Assembly: GCA_020441605.1 (NCBI GenBank)
Contig: JAGRLX010000240.1
Coordinates: 1-25,491 of the forward strand
DNA length: 25,491 bases
Origin: Alphaproteobacteria bacterium
GTDB taxonomy: Bacteria > Pseudomonadota > Alphaproteobacteria > Rhizobiales > Aestuariivirgaceae
Direction: 5' to 3'
Part shown: in pieces, positions 22,171-25,491 of the stretch
Position numbering within the stretch: position 1 is the first letter of the stretch
Layout: every line of letters starts with the position of its first letter
Made by a program: the position numbers and the translations under genes
The notes under the pieces: generated by a model
The model's database searches: none
What the model saw: the letters and a program-made list of their open reading frames with translations, nothing else
What the model was told of the DNA's origin: nothing

Positions 22171-22638
22171 ATGAAGAAGATTTTACTCGCCTCGATGTTG
22201 GCACTCGGCGTCGCGGCCTCGCCCGCCATGGCCAAGGGAGGCGTCAAGGTTGGCTTGCTGACCTGCCATATCGAGGGGGGAGTAGGCTATATCATCGGTT
22301 CGTCCAAGTCGGTCGCCTGCAACTTCAAGCCCACCGGCAGCAGCAAGGTCGAACACTATGAGGGTCGTATCGGCAAGCTTGGCGTCGACATCGGCATCAC
22401 CGGCGACACGGTCGTTGCCTGGGCTGTGTTTGCGCCGGGCAAGATCAAGCACGGCGCGTTGAAGGGCAGCTATTCCGGCGCTTCGGCGGAAGCCACCGTG
22501 ATCGCCGGGCTTGGCGCCAATGTGCTGATCGGCGGTTTCCGCAAGACCATCAACCTGCAACCGGTTTCGGTCCAAGCCCAGACCGGGCTCAATGTGGCGG
22601 CCGGCATCGCCAGCCTGCACCTGAATTCGGCCGACTGA
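22171..22638 (+). CDS. Exported DUF992 family protein
   Basis: A 155-residue exported protein with signal peptide MKKILLASMLALGVAASPAMA. The mature domain fits DUF992: VKVGLLTCHIEGGVGYIIGSSKSVACNFKPT (two Cys forming a likely disulfide), HYEGRIGKLGVDIGITGDTVVAWAVFAP, GALKGSYSGASAEATVIAGLGANVLIGG and QPVSVQAQTGLNVAAGIASL. The family is common in Hyphomicrobiales; function unknown, with a beta-rich, glycine-rich, barrel-like sequence. AAGGGAAG precedes the ATG at 22171. A sigma-EcfG-type promoter lies just upstream, so it is probably induced by general stress. A canonical terminator follows it. Confidence 0.92.
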   Translation: MKKILLASMLALGVAASPAMAKGGVKVGLLTCHIEGGVGYIIGSSKSVACNFKPTGSSKVEHYEGRIGKLGVDIGITGDTVVAWAVFAPGKIKHGALKGSYSGASAEATVIAGLGANVLIGGFRKTINLQPVSVQAQTGLNVAAGIASLHLNSAD

Positions 22639-22665
22639 CAATCGGCGCCCGTATCGGTTAACAGA

Positions 22666-22691
22666 GGGGTCCGGCGTGCCGGGCCCCTTTT
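22666..22691 (+). terminator. Rho-independent terminator after the DUF992 gene
   Basis: GGGGTCCGG (22666-22674) pairs with CCGGGCCCC (22679-22687) through nine pairs including one T-G, with loop CGTG, followed by TTTT (22688-22691). It is the only canonical terminator I noticed in the window. Confidence 0.8.
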
Positions 22692-22742
22692 CGTTTCCGA
22701 TTTCGCTTGCCGGTCGATGGAAACGGAGTCAGTCTTGCTTGC

Positions 22743-22769
22743 GTGGAACCGCCCCGGCGTGGGTTCCAC
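22743..22769 (+). repeat. Perfect 8-bp inverted repeat upstream of the EF-G-like gene
   Basis: GTGGAACC (22743-22750) and GGTTCCAC (22762-22769) are exact reverse complements with an 11-base loop. It lies 54 bases before the start codon and could be a leader hairpin or operator. It is not part of a tRNA. Confidence 0.45.
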
Positions 22770-22823
22770 CCCCAAAGAAGGGCGGTCCTTCGGCGCGAAT
22801 TTGCAGTCAAAGGAGGATTGGCC

Positions 22824-24878
22824 ATGGATTCAACCAACGGCAGAAGGTCTGCGGGCTCCCGGTGCATCGCACTCGTGGGCCCCTATCTCAGCGGCAAGAC
22901 CACACTTCTCGAAGCCCTGTTGTTCCGCACCGGCGCGATTCAGCGTCAGGGCAAGATCTCGGAAAAGAACACCGTCGGGGATGCGGCGCCGGAAGCCCGC
23001 AGTCATGGCATGAGCGTCGAACTGAACGCCGCCACCACCACCTACCTGGGCGATAGCTACACGTTCATCGACTGTCCCGGGTCCATCGAATTTTCGCAGG
23101 AAGCGCGCGCCGCCCTGGCCGGTTGCGATGCCGCGATCGTCGTCTGCGAGGCTGACGACAAGAAGGCGCCCGCCCTGCAACTCATCCTCAAGCAGCTCGA
23201 CGAACTGTCGCTGCCACGCATCATCTTCCTCAACAAGATCGACAAGAGCGAATCGAGCCCGCGCGATGTGCTCGCCTGGCTGCAGCCGGCCAGTTCCACG
23301 CCGCTGGTTTTGCGGCAGTTGCCGATCATGTCGGGCACGATCATCACCGGCTTCGTCGATCTCGCGCTGGAGCGTGCCTTCGTCTACCAGGAACACGCCG
23401 AGAGCAAGGTGATCGACATGCCGGCCGATCTGGCCGACCTGGAGAAGTCCGAGCGTTTCGCCATGATGGAGAAGCTCGCCGATCACGATGACGCGCTGAT
23501 GGAGCAATTGCTGTCTGATCTCGAACCGCCCCGCGACGTGGTGTTCCAGGATCTGTCGCGCGAGCTGGCCGAAGGGCTCATCACGCCGGTGCTGTTCGGC
23601 TCGGCCGAACATGGCAATGGCGTGGGGCGTCTTCTGAAGGCGCTCCGGCATGAGTCGCCAGGTGTCGCCGAGACTGCGGCGCGTCTGGGGCTGAAAGCAA
23701 CCGATGGCGTGGTGGCTCAGGTGCTCAAGACCTTCCACACGGCGCATGGCGGTAAGCTGTCGCTGGCCCGCATCCTGTCAGGCGAAATCGCAGACGGGGC
23801 AATCTTCTATGGCGCGGAAGGCCAGGATTCCCGTACCGCCGGCATTTTCACGCTGCTCGGTTCGGCACCGGCCAAGCAGTCGAAGGCGGCCGCCGGCGAC
23901 ACGGTGGCGCTGGGCCGGCTCGAGAACATCGCGACCGGCGAGACCATTTCGACAACCAAGGGCAACACGGCTCAGCTCGCCGCTGTGCCGCGGGCGCCCG
24001 GCGTCTATGGCATGGCGATCTCGGTCTCCGACCGCAAGGACGAGGTGAAGCTCACCAGCGCCATTGCCAAGCTGATCGAGGAGGATCCCTCGCTGTCGCT
24101 CGAGCACAATGCCGACACCCATGAGATGGTGCTGTGGGGGCAGGGTGAGATGCATCTCCGCGTGGCGCTGGAACGGTTGGAAGGCAAGTTCGGCGTTCAT
24201 GCCCAATCCAAGCCGCGGCGCATCGCCTACAAGGAAACCATCCGCAAGCCGACCCAGATCCGTGGCCGGCACAAGAAGCAGTCGGGCGGGCACGGACAGT
24301 TTGGCGATGTCGTCGTTGAAATCAGTCCGCAGCCGCGCGGCACGGGTTTCGTCTTTACCGACACAATCACCGGCGGCGTGGTTCCCAAGCAATACATACC
24401 GGCAGTGGAAGCGGGCGTGCGCGAGTGGATGGGCCATGGGCCCCTCGGCTTTCCGGTGGTCGATTTCTCGGTCAACTTGTCGGATGGCTCCTATCATGAC
24501 GTCGATTCCTCGGAAATGGCGTTCAAGACGGCGGCGCGCATCGCCATGACCGAGGGCATGCCGCAATGCTCGCCAGTTCTGCTGGAGCCCATCGTGCTGG
24601 TGGAAATCCATGTGCCGAGCGATGCCACGTCGCGCATCAACCAGATCGTCACGGGTCATCGCGGGCAGCTTCTGGGCTTTGACGGGCGTGACGGCTGGCC
24701 CGGCTGGGATACGGTCAAGGCGCACATGCCGGAATCGGAGATGGGCTCGCTGATCATCGAACTGCGCTCGGCCACGGCGGGCGTCGGCACCTTCACCTAT
24801 GGTTTCGACCATATGTCGGAACTCACTGGCCGGGCGGCCGACCAGGTGGTGGCCTCGCGGCGCGAGGAAGCGGCCTGA
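22824..24878 (+). CDS. Elongation factor G-like GTPase paralogue
   Basis: A 684-residue protein with the full EF-G domain order. G domain: P-loop GPYLSGKT (19-26), switch I degenerate (EARSHGMSVELNAAT), G3 DCPGS (83-87), G4 NKID (137-140). Then domain II (VVAQVLKTFHTAHGGKLSLARILSG, GRLENIATGETIS), domain III, domain IV with HKKQSGGHGQFGDV (about 483-496), and domain V ending in FTYGFDHMSELTGRAADQ. Canonical EF-G has GHIDAGKT and DTPGH; here the catalytic His after PG is Ser. Length is close to EF-G (about 690-700), so it is not truncated. I recall similar paralogues in other alphaproteobacteria. AAGGAGG precedes the ATG at 22824; upstream in-frame starts are rejected. Its role (translation, recycling or other) is unknown. 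Confidence 0.92.
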   Translation: MDSTNGRRSAGSRCIALVGPYLSGKTTLLEALLFRTGAIQRQGKISEKNTVGDAAPEARSHGMSVELNAATTTYLGDSYTFIDCPGSIEFSQEARAALAGCDAAIVVCEADDKKAPALQLILKQLDELSLPRIIFLNKIDKSESSPRDVLAWLQPASSTPLVLRQLPIMSGTIITGFVDLALERAFVYQEHAESKVIDMPADLADLEKSERFAMMEKLADHDDALMEQLLSDLEPPRDVVFQDLSRELAEGLITPVLFGSAEHGNGVGRLLKALRHESPGVAETAARLGLKATDGVVAQVLKTFHTAHGGKLSLARILSGEIADGAIFYGAEGQDSRTAGIFTLLGSAPAKQSKAAAGDTVALGRLENIATGETISTTKGNTAQLAAVPRAPGVYGMAISVSDRKDEVKLTSAIAKLIEEDPSLSLEHNADTHEMVLWGQGEMHLRVALERLEGKFGVHAQSKPRRIAYKETIRKPTQIRGRHKKQSGGHGQFGDVVVEISPQPRGTGFVFTDTITGGVVPKQYIPAVEAGVREWMGHGPLGFPVVDFSVNLSDGSYHDVDSSEMAFKTAARIAMTEGMPQCSPVLLEPIVLVEIHVPSDATSRINQIVTGHRGQLLGFDGRDGWPGWDTVKAHMPESEMGSLIIELRSATAGVGTFTYGFDHMSELTGRAADQVVASRREEAA

Positions 24879-24885
24879 GGGCATA

Positions 24886-24917
24886 CCGGTCCGGTGACCT
24901 CCTGGGCGCCGGACCGG
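24886..24917. terminator. 9-bp perfect hairpin after the EF-G-like gene
   Basis: CCGGTCCGG (24886-24894) and CCGGACCGG (24909-24917) are exact reverse complements separated by 14 bases, starting 8 bases after the stop codon. No T-tract follows, so it may be a stabilising 3' hairpin or a non-canonical terminator. Confidence 0.5.
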
Positions 24918-25047
24918 GTGTTCATGTGGCAAGGGCGCCGTGGTCGCATCACGGAACCGGCACCAGTCATCGCGCAGGCGTGATCGGCGTTGAATTGCAT
25001 GCCTGGTCCCGGCGTATTACCCTTTTGGAACCAGCCAGGAGACGACT

Positions 25048-25491
25048 ATGCTGATCAAGCACCGTAAGCCATGGGACATTCCACACGCCCGCGTCACGCC
25101 CGAGCATGTGTTTCTGAACCGAAGGGCTTTCTTGGGGGCCGCCGGCATCGCCGCCGCGGGTGCAACGGGCCTTGCGCTGATGCAGGGGTCTGCGCAGGCC
25201 CAGGATGCGGATCCTTCGGCGGGCCTCTATCCGGCTAGCGCCAATCCGGCTTTCACCGATGCAGGCCGCCCGGTCACCTCGGAGGAATACAACACCACCT
25301 TCAATAACTACTATGAATTCGGAACGTCGAAGCGGATCGCTGCGGCCGCCGAAAGCCTGCCGATCAGGCCCTGGACCATCGCCATCGACGGCGAGGTCGA
25401 GAAGCCCATGATTCTGGCCATCGACGATCTCCTGAAGCAGGTCACGCTGGAGGAGCGGGTCTATCGGCACCGCTGCGTCGAGGCCTGGTCG
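25048..25491 (+). CDS. msrP: Protein-methionine-sulfoxide reductase catalytic subunit, 3' end cut off by the window
   Basis: The first 148 residues of an MsrP (YedY) molybdopterin enzyme; the frame is open to the last base. It starts MLIKHRKPWDIPHARVTPEHVFLNRRAFLG, with a twin-arginine signal (NRRAFLGAAGIAAAGATGLAL), so it is exported folded with Mo cofactor to the periplasm. Typical blocks are TSEEYNTTFNNYYEFGTSK, PWTIAIDGEVEKP and YRHRCVEAWS, in which Cys is the molybdenum ligand. With the membrane haem partner MsrQ it repairs oxidised methionines in envelope proteins. AGGAG lies seven bases before the ATG at 25048. An msrQ gene would be expected downstream, outside the window. Confidence 0.95.
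   Translation, partial: MLIKHRKPWDIPHARVTPEHVFLNRRAFLGAAGIAAAGATGLALMQGSAQAQDADPSAGLYPASANPAFTDAGRPVTSEEYNTTFNNYYEFGTSKRIAAAAESLPIRPWTIAIDGEVEKPMILAIDDLLKQVTLEERVYRHRCVEAWS

Noticed and set aside
22700..22790. tRNA-like GGTTCC element upstream of the EF-G-like gene
   Set aside because: The GGTTCCAC looks like a T-arm, but no acceptor stem, D-arm or anticodon arm can be formed around it; it is one arm of a simple inverted repeat.
23778..24932. 384-codon minus-strand frame opposite the EF-G-like gene
   Set aside because: No motifs, overlaps conserved EF-G domains entirely and has no plausible ribosome-binding site.
24999..25031. Possible msrP promoter TTGAAT...TATTAC
   Set aside because: The boxes are about 19 bases apart, outside the usual range, and no better pair was found.
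24967..25470. 167-codon minus-strand frame at the right end
   Set aside because: Antisense to msrP, whose twin-arginine signal and Mo-ligand Cys motif are clear.

Overview
The window is a GC-rich, densely coded chromosomal segment from an alphaproteobacterium, most likely of the order Hyphomicrobiales (Rhizobiales). This rests on DUF992, the EF-G-like GTPase with a Gly-Pro-x-x-Ser-Gly-Lys-Thr P-loop, AatA-type aminotransferase, and a clean sigma-EcfG-type promoter (GGAAC-N16-CGTT), all of which are typical of that group. I see no rRNA, tRNA, transposase, phage gene or CRISPR array. Both ends cut genes: mtnP on the left lacks its start and msrP on the right lacks its C-terminal part.

Layout. 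1-844: 5'-truncated MTA phosphorylase, tail to tail with a secreted DUF922-type HEERH protein (846-1463). 1464-1761: divergent promoter region whose right half is a long structured leader for a cold-shock protein (1762-1974). 2008-3648: small secreted Cys-rich protein overlapping a periplasmic RNase T2, then a class I glutamine amidotransferase. 3676-7795, minus strand: an operon with overlapping stops and starts encoding two paralogous MFS exporters, an EamA transporter and the L3 methyltransferase PrmB. It diverges from a glyoxalase-II-like metallo-hydrolase (7913-8557), with overlapping divergent promoters and an inverted repeat between them.

8569-13360, minus strand: a run of seven envelope-related or metabolic genes. 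They are a Bcr/CflA exporter, lipoprotein A, an L,D-transpeptidase coupled to a HAD hydrolase, lipoprotein B (a paralogue of A), and two tandem paralogous secreted proteins of an unrecognised family. 13430-15588, plus strand: secreted unknown, DUF486 membrane protein and RlmJ (GTGA overlap). 15596-16692: divergent secreted TPR protein and secreted six-Cys protein. 16728-17894: FAD monooxygenase, divergent from the aspartate/prephenate aminotransferase (18004-19206). 19222-20658: secreted HAF-repeat protein with an Ig-like tail. 20659-20979: the only non-coding gap above 300 bases. 20980-22638: DUF1993, nucleotidyltransferase-fold protein and DUF992 protein. 22824-24878: EF-G paralogue. 25048-25491: start of MsrP.

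Common threads are envelope and periplasmic proteins (about a dozen exported products), ribosome-related functions (PrmB, RlmJ, EF-G paralogue, Csp, RNase T2) and efflux. I do not see a coherent defence or mobile system. The points most worth a second look are the EF-G paralogue with a Ser replacing the catalytic His, the tandem secreted family, the paralogous lipoproteins around the L,D-transpeptidase, and the csp leader.
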